Below are positions 27,432-36,613 of a stretch of 64,000 nucleotides of DNA, one piece after another (position 1 is the first letter of the stretch; each line of letters opens with the position of its first letter). Location of the stretch: NCBI GenBank assembly GCA_002503825.1, contig DASP01000013.1, forward strand, positions 86,021 through 150,020, written 5' to 3'. The translations under genes were made by a program, and so were the position numbers. This DNA comes from Methanoregulaceae archaeon UBA467. GTDB taxonomy: Archaea > Halobacteriota > Methanomicrobia > Methanomicrobiales > Methanospirillaceae. The notes under the pieces are model-generated. The model searched no databases. It was given only the letters and a program-made list of their open reading frames with translations, and was not told the DNA's origin.

Positions 27432-28724
27432 ATGACTATGAAGATTCTTGTTGTGGGGGGTGGAGGCAGGGAACATGCCATCACCCGGGCGCTGGCCCGC
27501 AACAGTGACACGGAAATTTATTCTGTCATGGCCAGGCGAAACCCCGGCATTAGTACACTTGCAAAGAAGGTGCTACTTGAAACTGAGACGAATGTGCCGG
27601 CTTTGGTCGATTTTGCCCTTAAATCTGGTACAGAATATGCAATTATAGGTCCTGAGGCCCCACTGGAAGCAGGGATTGTCGATCAGATGGAAGCGCGGGG
27701 TATCGCGTGTGTCGGACCTTCCCGTGCAGCAGCGCGTCTGGAGACAGATAAGGCATTCTGCAGGGAGATGATGAATGATCATGGTATCGCAGGGTGCCCG
27801 GAATACCGTGTTTTTCATAATGCCGATGATGCCGTACGTTTTATCAGGAACTACGACCGGGACCTTGCATTAAAACCGATTGGCCTTACCGGTGGAAAAG
27901 GGGTCCGCATAATGGGGGAGCAGGTTGACCGGGCGGGTGCAATTGAATACGTCCGGCAGCTTGGCGGGGATGTCGTGGTTGAAGAGAGGCTTATTGGAGA
28001 AGAATTTACTCTTCAGGCCTTTTCAGACGGCGAAAACCTTGTTCCCATGCCCCTTGTCCAGGACCATAAGAGAGCCTATGAGGGCGACCAGGGGCCAAAT
28101 ACCGGTGGAATGGGGGCGTATTCGATGCCTGATCATACACTTCCGTTCGTCAGCGAAAGGGACCGGAAAACTGCACTCTCCATTATGCATGACGCGATAA
28201 AGGCAATGGACGAGCTTGGGCACCCTTACAGGGGAATTCTCTATGGCCAGTTCATGAATACGAGGAGCGGCCCGATGGTAATAGAGTTCAATGCCCGTTT
28301 TGGTGACCCTGAAGCGATGAATGTACTGTCCCTGTTCAGTTCTGATTTTTCCGATGTGGTATCGGGCATAACTGAAGGAAACCTTCCGGAAAAAACGATC
28401 TCCTTTTCACATGAGGCAACGGTGTGTAAGTATCTTGTTCCGGAAGGGTATCCAGACAAACCTGAACCGGGGCAGCCCGTTGTTCCAGGAGATCCCGGAA
28501 AGGCCATCCTTTATTATGCAAATGTAGAGGAGATCGATGGGACGTTTTATACCCAGTCTTCACGGACTCTTGCATATGTTGGAACGGGCAGCACGCTCGA
28601 AGAAGCAGAAATAATAGCAGAAAATGCGGTATCAGCGGTACAGGGAAAAGTCCGCCACAGGAAGGATATCGGCACTGCAGATCTCCTCGAAAAACGGTGT
28701 GCACATATGAAGGGGTTACGATGA
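27432..28724 (+). CDS. purD: Phosphoribosylamine-glycine ligase
   Basis: A 430-residue ATP-grasp enzyme of purine synthesis (GAR synthetase). The N-terminus MTMKILVVGGGGREHAI is diagnostic. Other motifs are IIGPEAPLEAG, KPIGLTGGKGVR, DQGPNTGGMGAYS and MVIEFNARFGDPEAM. Length is normal for an undivided PurD. It starts 42 bases after pyrE and overlaps argF by ATGA. Confidence 0.95.
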   Translation: MTMKILVVGGGGREHAITRALARNSDTEIYSVMARRNPGISTLAKKVLLETETNVPALVDFALKSGTEYAIIGPEAPLEAGIVDQMEARGIACVGPSRAAARLETDKAFCREMMNDHGIAGCPEYRVFHNADDAVRFIRNYDRDLALKPIGLTGGKGVRIMGEQVDRAGAIEYVRQLGGDVVVEERLIGEEFTLQAFSDGENLVPMPLVQDHKRAYEGDQGPNTGGMGAYSMPDHTLPFVSERDRKTALSIMHDAIKAMDELGHPYRGILYGQFMNTRSGPMVIEFNARFGDPEAMNVLSLFSSDFSDVVSGITEGNLPEKTISFSHEATVCKYLVPEGYPDKPEPGQPVVPGDPGKAILYYANVEEIDGTFYTQSSRTLAYVGTGSTLEEAEIIAENAVSAVQGKVRHRKDIGTADLLEKRCAHMKGLR

Positions 28725-29641
28725 AAAAGGACCTCATTTCGATACTGGACCTTTCAGCAGATGATATGCAGGCCATACTCAGGGATGCTGCCAGGCTCAA
28801 GCGGATGAGGACGGAGGGCAGGTCGCACGAACTGCTCAGAGGAAAGAACCTCGCAATGATTTTTGAAAAGTCCTCTACAAGAACAAGGATATCCTTTGAA
28901 GTCGGGATGAACGAACTTGGTGGAAATGCACTGTTTCTCAATGCGCAGGATATGCAGATTGGAAGGGGTGAAGAGATACGCGATACCGCCCGTGTCGCAT
29001 CGAGGTACGTTTCGGGAGTTATGATACGGGCATACCGGCACGAAACGATTGAAAATTTTGCACGGTATGCAAGTGTCCCGGTCATCAACGGCCTGAGTGA
29101 CAGGGAACATCCCTGCCAGCTTCTTGCGGACATCATGACCATTCAGGAGCATTTCGGATCCACTGAGGGAGTGAAGATTGGCTGGGTCGGGGACGGGGAC
29201 AATGTCTGCAATTCATTTGTCCTTGCATCGGCACTCACCGGTATTGAGATCTCGGTGGCGTCTCCCCCGGGATATGAACCCCCGGCAGATATTATCCGCA
29301 CGGCAAAAGAACTGGGGGGCAGGGTAGCAGTTACGAGATCCCCGGAGGAGGCAGTGAAAGATGCCCAGGTCGTCGTGACAGATACGTGGGTTTCCATGGG
29401 TGAGGAATCAGAGAGTGAAAAACGCCTGAAGGCCTTCAACGGGTTCATGGTCAACGAAGCACTCATGAAACAGGCAGCATCCGATGCAGTGTTCATGCAT
29501 TGCCTGCCTGCACACCGGGGACAGGAAGTGTCTGAAGAGGTAATAGAAGGTCGGCAGAGCATCGTTTTTGATGAGGCAGAAAACCGGCTTCATGCTCAAA
29601 AAGCGCTCCTTGTTTATCTTCTTGGAGATGGGGGACAATAA
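28721..29641 (+). CDS. argF: Ornithine carbamoyltransferase
   Basis: A protein of 306 residues. The carbamoyl-phosphate motif is EKSSTRTRISFEVG, with DREHPCQLLAD in the middle and the ornithine loop FMHCLPAHRGQEVSEEV near the C-terminus. The start at 28721 forms an ATGA overlap with purD and gives the standard N-terminus (MKKDLISILDLS). carS-pyrE-purD-argF is therefore an anabolic operon covering lipids, pyrimidines, purines and arginine. Confidence 0.95.
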   Translation: MKKDLISILDLSADDMQAILRDAARLKRMRTEGRSHELLRGKNLAMIFEKSSTRTRISFEVGMNELGGNALFLNAQDMQIGRGEEIRDTARVASRYVSGVMIRAYRHETIENFARYASVPVINGLSDREHPCQLLADIMTIQEHFGSTEGVKIGWVGDGDNVCNSFVLASALTGIEISVASPPGYEPPADIIRTAKELGGRVAVTRSPEEAVKDAQVVVTDTWVSMGEESESEKRLKAFNGFMVNEALMKQAASDAVFMHCLPAHRGQEVSEEVIEGRQSIVFDEAENRLHAQKALLVYLLGDGGQ

Positions 29642-29683
29642 TCTTCTATATCATCCCCGTTTTTTTCGTGAAATTAAAATCCC

Positions 29684-29744
29684 CCGGTCATCTCTCCATT
29701 CGACCGGAGGATATTTTGGCAATGAGTAGTTATTTTGCTAAAAT
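29684..29744. terminator. Two inverted repeats after argF
   Basis: The pair ccggtc/gaccgg (29684-29689, 29702-29707) is followed by attttggcaa/ttgctaaaat (29713-29722, 29735-29744, one mismatch). Earlier a T7 tract (about 29661-29667) follows the stop. Together they look like a transcription end and a second structured element. Beyond, to 30090, no gene is visible apart from the R1 repeat. Confidence 0.4.
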
Positions 29745-29941
29745 AATGTAAAAACCGGCTCTATTTATTCGGCTCTCCAAAAATCAGCAGGAATAGAAAG
29801 AAAACGGGAAGGGGTTAGATGTGGTCAGAAATATATCGTTGCTGTTTTGTACGGGCGGATGGGACATCAGTTCTCTGGGGGAATACTGAGTAGCCACGGA
29901 ATCGCCGCCGGGGCGTTCATCGGGGGCGGCGAAGTTCATCT

Positions 29942-29998
29942 TGTAGGGGGCGTGGCAGGGAGGGGTGAAACCCCTCCTGTCAGGAAAATAGATCAAAC
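29942..29998 (-). repeat. Intergenic repeat R1, partial copy A
   Basis: Read on the minus strand it begins gtttgatctattttcctgac and continues with aggagggg and a ccctccctgccacgcccc block. The other copies are at 37771-37850 and 60531-60610. A GC hairpin (gccgccggggcg with gggcggcg, about 29898-29930) adjoins it. Confidence 0.6.
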
Positions 29999-30090
29999 AT
30001 GGTATCGAAATTAAGCATTTCGACAAAGCCCATAATACAAAAATTTAAGAAGATTAATGCCGTAGGACCTGTGGTTCAGGGAAAAAGATA

Positions 30091-30786
30091 CTAATTCTTC
30101 ACGGCTTCGTGGTAAATGCCGTCTTTTTCTTCCACATAGAGAATTGCGTTCTTATTGACACGGCTTGGTTTTGGAAATTTTCTGATGATAATAGTCCCGG
30201 TCTGCAGGGAAGAGCCGTCCTGCGCGATCACTTCGTCAACCCCTGCTGAAAGGACCATCTCAACGGTTGTCTCACCGGAAATCTGCCTGAGTCCGCCTTT
30301 CATCACATAACGGCCGTCACAGCCTGGTGCGACGAGACCAAGACCTGCAAGTGCCCCGATAATACCGTCTTTTGTCCCCCCCAGTCCTTCAAGAAGCAGG
30401 CGCGCCGCCTGCGCGACAGCACGTGCATCATCCTGCGTGAGCACACTCCTTTTGGCAGAACGCCCAAAATCGACGACTTCTGAAGTGATCTGGTGATCTG
30501 CAGCACACGCAATCCCGGGATCCGATCCCTCTATAAAATTATCGAGGACCATGTCTCTTGCCATCGAAAACAGAGTATCGGGGTTACATTCATCTGAATC
30601 GATATGAATTACTGCGCAGCTGTTATGCGTTGTGTAAGGGATACCGGGATGAACATAGAGCTGATGGCGGCTTACAGATACGACATACCCGGATTCGGCA
30701 ATTGAACCGGCAATGGAACGTGCAAGCTTTCCGGTACCACGTGAGGAAATGGTATCGGTGTCGTCGATGGCAATGTACAGAGTCAT
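30091..30786 (-). CDS. TiaS-like (tRNA-Ile2 agmatinylcytidine synthase family) short protein
   Basis: A 231-residue protein. The N-terminus MTLYIAIDDTDTISSRGTGK resembles the IDDTD kinase-like core of TiaS, and HPGIPYTTHNSCAV resembles the following TiaS segment. Full TiaS is about 420 residues with an OB and zinc domain; these are absent here, so this is either a stand-alone paralogue of the catalytic core or a related family. The substrate is unknown. The gene stands alone, with its start at the ATG at 30786. Confidence 0.5.
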   Translation of the reverse strand: MTLYIAIDDTDTISSRGTGKLARSIAGSIAESGYVVSVSRHQLYVHPGIPYTTHNSCAVIHIDSDECNPDTLFSMARDMVLDNFIEGSDPGIACAADHQITSEVVDFGRSAKRSVLTQDDARAVAQAARLLLEGLGGTKDGIIGALAGLGLVAPGCDGRYVMKGGLRQISGETTVEMVLSAGVDEVIAQDGSSLQTGTIIIRKFPKPSRVNKNAILYVEEKDGIYHEAVKN

Positions 30787-31178
30787 TGAAGGGAATCCTT
30801 GTGAATGTTATTCCCTTGTAATTTACCGGTGTTTGATATGAAAATTGTGAACGTGGGAACACCGTCGGCACTGAAGTAAAAAATCTCATATTTTATTGCT
30901 ATTTTGTAAATATAATGCCTTATTTCCCTCTATTCGGATTGAGATATAATTATTAAAAAGTTTATATTTCTACATTTACATAAGCTTTATCATATACTGG
31001 TTGAATTATAGAGGTAACGTCAAAGGTTACATTCATCTGCCTGCACTTTGTAAGGGGGAACCGGGTGCAGACATACACGGATCTTCGGAAGGTCTTTCCA
31101 ATTTCAGCATTCCGGTTATCATATTGACCAGATGTCGTTTCATCGTTTGAAAAACGGCCATTATCATGAGAGAGACAA
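30787..31178 (+). promoter_or_regulatory. Promoter and long leader before the protease/surface-protein genes
   Basis: The AT-rich run attattaaaaagtttatatt (about 30950-30969) offers a strong TATA box. The leader would then be nearly 200 bases. It contains a ctgcac/gtgcag inverted repeat (about 31041-31074) around a purine-rich loop, which might act in cis. No gene is present. Confidence 0.4.
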
Positions 31179-32084
31179 ATGTGTCTCAGAAAAAACCGTC
31201 ATTTCAGGGTGTTGAAAATGATAGTAAAACCGAAAGAAAAAAATGCCTGTCACGATGGAGACGGGTCGTCTGTTACAGAAGAATATCCGGTAAGTTATGC
31301 ATGCCCATGTAATCCAAAGGCTCTGGCAGGATGGGCGCCTCAGGCAGCAACGTATAGAGGGCCTGCTTTTTTTTACAACGAACCGGTTCAGGGTTGTTGT
31401 GGTGATTGTTATTTCGTCGCAGCGCTTTCATCAGTTGCATGGGCCGCACCTACCCAATTGAGTTTAACGGCATCCCCCATAACCTTCAGAGATCCGGTAA
31501 CCGGGCATAATTCATCGGTAACGCTTGATGCGATTGATCTCCCGGTTGATGCCGCAAATACATTGATTTATGCCCGGTCGTCGTCAGGGAAAACATGGCC
31601 GATGCTTTATGAAAAAGCGTATGCCAAGTGGAAGAACTGCAGGCTTACCGATGGTAACCCGGACCATCCCGATATCAGCCAGATAACGGGAGGAGCAGGG
31701 ATAAATGGTCTGATATGTGTTTCCGGCTATGCACACCTGGCACAGTTTCTTACAGGCGGAAGTAATATATTAACCGCCATTCCAAAAAATCCGACAGGAA
31801 AAACAAAATATCCTTCGGTTGCATGGACGCACGATCTTCTCAGCCCCCCGGCAGGTATCCTGAACGATCATACCTATTCAATCCTCGGCTTTTATGGCAA
31901 CTATGTCGTACTGAGGAATCCTGTAACTGCTTTGGCAAAGCCGCCTGGTTCTCTGAATAGTGGTGTCTGGAACGCAGCACCGGGAGTGAGCATCGACATG
32001 GCAACTGCGGCTGACGGTATCTTTGCACTCAGTGCTGCAGATTTTAATAAGTATTTTTACGGGTTTGGCTATGTGAATCCCTGA
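31179..32084 (+). CDS. Calpain-family (C2) cysteine protease domain protein
   Basis: A protein of 301 residues. The calpain catalytic-cysteine block QGCCGDCYFVAALSSVAW has Cys77. The catalytic His231 is in NDHTYSILGFY and the Asn247 in YVVLRNPVT. All three triad residues are in the right order and context, and WPMLYEKAYAKW matches the conserved helix between them. No signal peptide is evident. ATG 31218 (MIVKPKEKN, after caggg) is an alternative start and perhaps the better one. It ends 26 bases before the large surface protein, so the two are probably co-transcribed and the protease may process that protein or the cell surface. Confidence 0.72.
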   Translation: MCLRKNRHFRVLKMIVKPKEKNACHDGDGSSVTEEYPVSYACPCNPKALAGWAPQAATYRGPAFFYNEPVQGCCGDCYFVAALSSVAWAAPTQLSLTASPITFRDPVTGHNSSVTLDAIDLPVDAANTLIYARSSSGKTWPMLYEKAYAKWKNCRLTDGNPDHPDISQITGGAGINGLICVSGYAHLAQFLTGGSNILTAIPKNPTGKTKYPSVAWTHDLLSPPAGILNDHTYSILGFYGNYVVLRNPVTALAKPPGSLNSGVWNAAPGVSIDMATAADGIFALSAADFNKYFYGFGYVNP

Positions 32085-32109
32085 ATTTGGCAAAAAAAGG
32101 TGAATAGTA

Positions 32110-35100
32110 GTGATGTGTGCTGTATCCGGAAAAGCGGTCAGAAAGGGCAGAAGGCTCTCTGATAAAGCACTTAAAAATACTGTTTTTCTTCTTTTTTTAT
32201 TGACATTGTGTTATTTCATTATCCACCCGGTAACGGCTGACACCACTTCGAATTTAACCACCTGTTTAAATTCATCCGGCGATGGAGAAAACAGCACTTC
32301 GTTGCTTGTTTCATCAGCCGGAACAATCGCTGAAAATTCTTCATTCTTTAATTCAGACAATCAGGCTGACAATCTTAACGCCAGTACTACAATGAATAAT
32401 GAAATCCCCGGCAACGGGACAGAAGAGACAGTTTCAGATGTAGTGGATAAAGGAGGGCTCCTCAGCCAGGATCAGAATGAAACTGCAAACAGCACACAGT
32501 CTCCACCGCCCATTCCGCACGCATTTTTCGGGAGTATTGAAATCAATGGTATGCCTGTGGAGGAAGGGCTTGAAATAAAAGCAACCGGGGACGGCGTGAG
32601 CGTCGGCCTCCCTGGAAACCCGGTCCTTACAGGAGAAGGAATATACGGGGGAAAGGCCAACCTCGCCCCCAAACTCCTGGTACAGGGCGATATTGAAAAC
32701 GGTGCACCAATTGTGTTTTTTATCGAGGGGGTCCGGGCTGAAGTATATGACGTTCAATCCGGTGCAGGGTGGCAGTGGAGTTACCCGTTTCAATCAGGAT
32801 CGGTCACGGAGCTCAGCATGAGGATCATCAACAACTCCGGAGAAATGACCGGAACAGAAAGCATTCTTTCAGTTGCTACATGGGGAACCAGCCAGGAATA
32901 CCCTGCGATATGGGAGGACCGGGTTGTATGGTCTGACTGGAGATCCGGAAATCCGCAGATTTATTATTATAACACTACGAGCGGCGAGGAAAAGCAGATC
33001 TCTGCCAATACAACCTCTGCAGAGACTCCTGATATATGGGAAAATATAATTGTCTGGCAGGACTGGAGAGATCAGAATTATGACATCTACATGTATAACC
33101 TGCTGACCGGGGAAGAAACGCAGGTCACTCAGGACCTGTCTGACCAGTATCACCCGTGTGTATCAGGCAACACGATAGTCTGGGAAGATTTCCGGGACGG
33201 TGAAAGTTATATTTATTCCTATGATATCGCGACCGGTCAGGAGAAAAAATGCACAGAGTTCCTTTCGTACGAATTTAATCTTGCGGTCTTTGATACCATT
33301 ATTGTCTGGGACGACTGGAGAAACGAGAACTATGATATCTACATGTACGACCTGGCAACCGGGATTGAAACACAGATTACAGACGATCCTTCAGACCAGG
33401 TGAACCCTGCGGTGTATGAGGGATCTATTGTCTGGAAGGATTCAAGGGACGAAAAATCGCAGATTTACCTGTACAACCTTACGACGAAGGAAGAAGAGCG
33501 TATAAGCGGTGACAATGGCCCGTATGCTGCTCCTGCAATCCATGGAAATTATGTGGTGTATGTTGACGGGTCCGGATATTTCGATATTTCGCTCTATGAT
33601 ACCCGTAACGGTAAAGAATGCCGGATCACGGAATCTGAAGATTCTGCAGAGAGCAAACCGGATATCTGGGGGAACAGGATCGTCTGGTGCGATGGCAGAA
33701 ACTCAGATTTTGAGTATGATATATTTCTTTACACGCTTGGCATGGATATGCCCCCGTTAAAGGCGGATTTCTCCACGAATATATCAACCGGTGACGTCCC
33801 GCTGAATGTAAGGTTTAAGGACCTGTCCACAGGCAGTATCACGGGGTACCGGTGGGATTTCGGGGACGGAACATCTTCATCCGAACAGAATCCCGTTCAT
33901 ACATATACGGAGTATGGAAACTACACGCCGGTCCTGACGGTTCATAACCCCTGCCAGAGAGATGCGGTTATTAAAACAGATATTATATGTGCAGGCACTG
34001 CACCCGTCCCTGGTTTTACGGCAAACAGGACATGTGGCATTGCACCCCTGACCGTATCCTTCAATCAGTCCTCATCAGGGTCGCCTTCTTCGTTCCATTG
34101 GAATTTTGGTGACGGTACAGACTCAGATGAACAAAACCCGGAACATACCTATTGTACCCCGGGTATATACCCGGTTTGTTTGTATGTAGAGAATGTATTT
34201 GGCAATAGTACACTTGAAAAAACGGATTACATCTCTGTCATGAACGGTACACTGCAATCATGTACATTCAGGATTAACGGGATCTCTGTATATAATGACG
34301 GGAATTCATCACGGGCGATAATAAACACCTCCTGCCTGGAGAGTTGTATTTTTGATCCTGTGCTGAATGGTTCTGTTATTGAATGTATGTCCGTGACAGG
34401 ATCAGGTTTTGCCAGGGTCATTCTCTTCTCACCTGAAGGGGATCCGTTCTGCTACCATGGAAATGATACCATTTGCGGCAACCTGTCAGGTGTTCTCTAT
34501 AATAGTCCGGATATCATGCCGTTGAATTTCACAAACGAGACCGGCACGAATTGCTACTTCAATTTTACCCTCCAGTCATCAATTTATCCTGTTGACAGCG
34601 GGTTAGATATTATCACCTTCGAAGGTGCGACTCCCGAAGACTACCGGCAGTTCTCAGATATTGCAACTCTTCACAATTATCCAGGGATTGACGGATATGC
34701 CTATACTATTCATTTCATCGGGGAAAACCAGGATATGGATCAAAAGGCCACACTCGTTTGTGCAGTCGGTTCTGACTGGGTAAAGGACCATGGGTGGGGC
34801 GATAACGGAACCCTCGAGATCAATTCAACGCCAATGGGTGCAAAGGTCTACGTGGATTCGATTTTCAGGGGATATTCTCCGATCACGGTCAGATCCCTTG
34901 CCCCCGGTCTCCACAATGTCACCCTGACGATGCCGGGATACTACCGCGAAGATCGGATCATGGAGGTGAAAGATGAACGGGACAGTATTCACCTGATGCG
35001 AATCGGCGATGACGGAAAAGGTGAAGTGCTCCAGACGACCTTCCTCTACCATGACCCGGTAAAAAACCTGGACATTTTTGAGGCTGAATCTCCCGACGGG

Positions 35101-35529
35101 CTCTGCACTTTCGGTCTGGTCAGTCTCTATCAATCAGGTAACCCCTTCCAGATGATCTACCTGTATTTACAGGATTATCTCCACCTGTCAGGAGGCGGTG
35201 GAGGCGGGTATACCGGAAGCGTGGGCAGCGAAGCAGATAAATCCGCATCACCGGTGCCTACAATGGCTGCCGGGAACGACGGAGAGGCCGGATATCTTAA
35301 AAAAGTTCCTGATCCGGTTAATGATCAGACGATCACCCGGCCCGGGGAGTTGCCGAAAGACACGGGATCGGGATCGCCTGTTGACAGCGAAGGGGTGAAT
35401 CCATCTATTGCTCCCGCGGCGCCACCCTCACCGGTTGATTTTGTCAGGAATCTTGCTCTTGTTTCCTGCGTGGTCCTTGTCGCTTTTATACTCTACCTGC
35501 GCTGGGGAAGACCCGGGGAAGAAGAGTAA
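32110..35529 (+). CDS. Large surface protein: TolB-like propeller, two PKD domains, PEGA domain, C-terminal anchor
   Basis: This protein of 1139 residues has a signal peptide (about residues 20-44, FLLFLLTLCYFIIHPVTA). An Asn/Ser/Thr-rich stretch and a GSIEINGMPVEEG domain follow. About six propeller repeats (residues about 255-545) carry W.D.R....IY.Y[ND]..TG.E..[IV]T. Two PKD domains follow (WDFGDGTSSSEQNPVHTYTE, WNFGDGTDSDEQNPEHTY), then a Cys-containing domain with CTFRINGISVYNDGNSSRA. Near 900-960 is a PEGA domain (GTLEINSTPMGAKVYVDS). A Ser/Pro-rich stalk leads to a C-terminal helix (NLALVSCVVLVAFILYLRW). Many NxS/T sites suggest N-glycosylation. It is exposed on the envelope; the ligand is unknown. 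Confidence 0.85.
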   Translation: MMCAVSGKAVRKGRRLSDKALKNTVFLLFLLTLCYFIIHPVTADTTSNLTTCLNSSGDGENSTSLLVSSAGTIAENSSFFNSDNQADNLNASTTMNNEIPGNGTEETVSDVVDKGGLLSQDQNETANSTQSPPPIPHAFFGSIEINGMPVEEGLEIKATGDGVSVGLPGNPVLTGEGIYGGKANLAPKLLVQGDIENGAPIVFFIEGVRAEVYDVQSGAGWQWSYPFQSGSVTELSMRIINNSGEMTGTESILSVATWGTSQEYPAIWEDRVVWSDWRSGNPQIYYYNTTSGEEKQISANTTSAETPDIWENIIVWQDWRDQNYDIYMYNLLTGEETQVTQDLSDQYHPCVSGNTIVWEDFRDGESYIYSYDIATGQEKKCTEFLSYEFNLAVFDTIIVWDDWRNENYDIYMYDLATGIETQITDDPSDQVNPAVYEGSIVWKDSRDEKSQIYLYNLTTKEEERISGDNGPYAAPAIHGNYVVYVDGSGYFDISLYDTRNGKECRITESEDSAESKPDIWGNRIVWCDGRNSDFEYDIFLYTLGMDMPPLKADFSTNISTGDVPLNVRFKDLSTGSITGYRWDFGDGTSSSEQNPVHTYTEYGNYTPVLTVHNPCQRDAVIKTDIICAGTAPVPGFTANRTCGIAPLTVSFNQSSSGSPSSFHWNFGDGTDSDEQNPEHTYCTPGIYPVCLYVENVFGNSTLEKTDYISVMNGTLQSCTFRINGISVYNDGNSSRAIINTSCLESCIFDPVLNGSVIECMSVTGSGFARVILFSPEGDPFCYHGNDTICGNLSGVLYNSPDIMPLNFTNETGTNCYFNFTLQSSIYPVDSGLDIITFEGATPEDYRQFSDIATLHNYPGIDGYAYTIHFIGENQDMDQKATLVCAVGSDWVKDHGWGDNGTLEINSTPMGAKVYVDSIFRGYSPITVRSLAPGLHNVTLTMPGYYREDRIMEVKDERDSIHLMRIGDDGKGEVLQTTFLYHDPVKNLDIFEAESPDGLCTFGLVSLYQSGNPFQMIYLYLQDYLHLSGGGGGGYTGSVGSEADKSASPVPTMAAGNDGEAGYLKKVPDPVNDQTITRPGELPKDTGSGSPVDSEGVNPSIAPAAPPSPVDFVRNLALVSCVVLVAFILYLRWGRPGEEE

Positions 35530-35565
35530 TTTCAGAGGTATTTCCCGGTAACATGTCTGTTTTTC

Positions 35566-36519
35566 ATGTTTTTCATAAAAAAAAAAGAACCCGATGTACA
35601 GGGGCTTCTCAATCGAAAAGATGTGCATGGCCTGATAAAGCTCCTGGCTCATGAAAATGATACGGTCCAGTGGCACGCCGCAGAGGCACTCGGGATGCTC
35701 GGGCCGGATGTATTGCACACGCTCATCAAAGGTATAAACCATAAAAAAAAGGAAGTGCGGCTTGGCATAGTGGAAGCACTGGGAGATATCCGCAACATTG
35801 AATCAGTGCCGGTGCTTACCGGTCTTTTAAAAAATGATCCCGGAAGTGAAGTCCGGTGGGCTGCAGCAGTCACGCTTGGAGAGATCAGGGACCCGTCAGC
35901 AGTCCCCGGCCTGGTAGAAGCATTAAACGACGATGACAAATACGTCCGTTACGGTGCATATGTCGCCCTTGACCAACTTGTCTGGTCTCCTGGTACAGCT
36001 GATGAACAGGCTGCCCTCTATATGGCCGGACAGGACTGGGATAAAATTTCAGCAATGAATCCTATCCCCCTTGGCCCGTTCATGAGAGGTGTTCATGACA
36101 GCGATCCTGATATCAGGGCTCATAGTATCAGGATCCTCGGAGAGACAGGGGACCACGAAGCTCTTCCGGCATGTGACAGTGCCCTCAGGGACAGCGACAG
36201 TGCGGTCCGCTGGAGTGCAACACTTGCATTTCCCGGATGCGGGATTCCGCTCATGCATATTCCACGCGGCCTTGCCCGCAGAAAAAAGATCAGGAAAAAT
36301 CCGCACGTGGCATCATTCCTTAATTTCTGTTTTGTCGGGCTTGGCTATAACTATCTCGGGAAATGGTGGGGGTTTTTACTATTCCAGGCAAATGTCACTT
36401 CTATTCTCATCCTTTCACTCTTCTATGAACCGGTCATCCCATATGCGCTCTCTTACTCTCTCTCAGCAGTTGTGGCATTGCATACCTGGGGATATGTTAA
36501 AAAAATGCCTGCCCTGTAA
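35566..36519 (+). CDS. HEAT-repeat protein with C-terminal TM2-like membrane domain, copy 1
   Basis: A 317-residue protein. Five or six PBS-lyase/HEAT repeats (residues about 15-215) show V[QR]W.AA..LG.[IL]. and VR.G.[VI].AL. The C-terminal third has a basic patch (RRKKIRKNPH) and two hydrophobic helices with FCFVGLGYNYLGKWWGF, like the glycine-rich TM2 hairpin. It is therefore a cytoplasmic scaffold attached to the membrane. It starts 37 bases after the surface protein and is followed by a paralogue. The function is unknown. Confidence 0.75.
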   Translation: MFFIKKKEPDVQGLLNRKDVHGLIKLLAHENDTVQWHAAEALGMLGPDVLHTLIKGINHKKKEVRLGIVEALGDIRNIESVPVLTGLLKNDPGSEVRWAAAVTLGEIRDPSAVPGLVEALNDDDKYVRYGAYVALDQLVWSPGTADEQAALYMAGQDWDKISAMNPIPLGPFMRGVHDSDPDIRAHSIRILGETGDHEALPACDSALRDSDSAVRWSATLAFPGCGIPLMHIPRGLARRKKIRKNPHVASFLNFCFVGLGYNYLGKWWGFLLFQANVTSILILSLFYEPVIPYALSYSLSAVVALHTWGYVKKMPAL

Positions 36520-36613
36520 AAGGAGTGAATCCATGAAAACCCATTACAAAATTAGTAAAAAAGGGATAAACCCGATCCGGTCTCTCAAAGACCGTGGTGG
36601 ACCGGTGTAAAGA

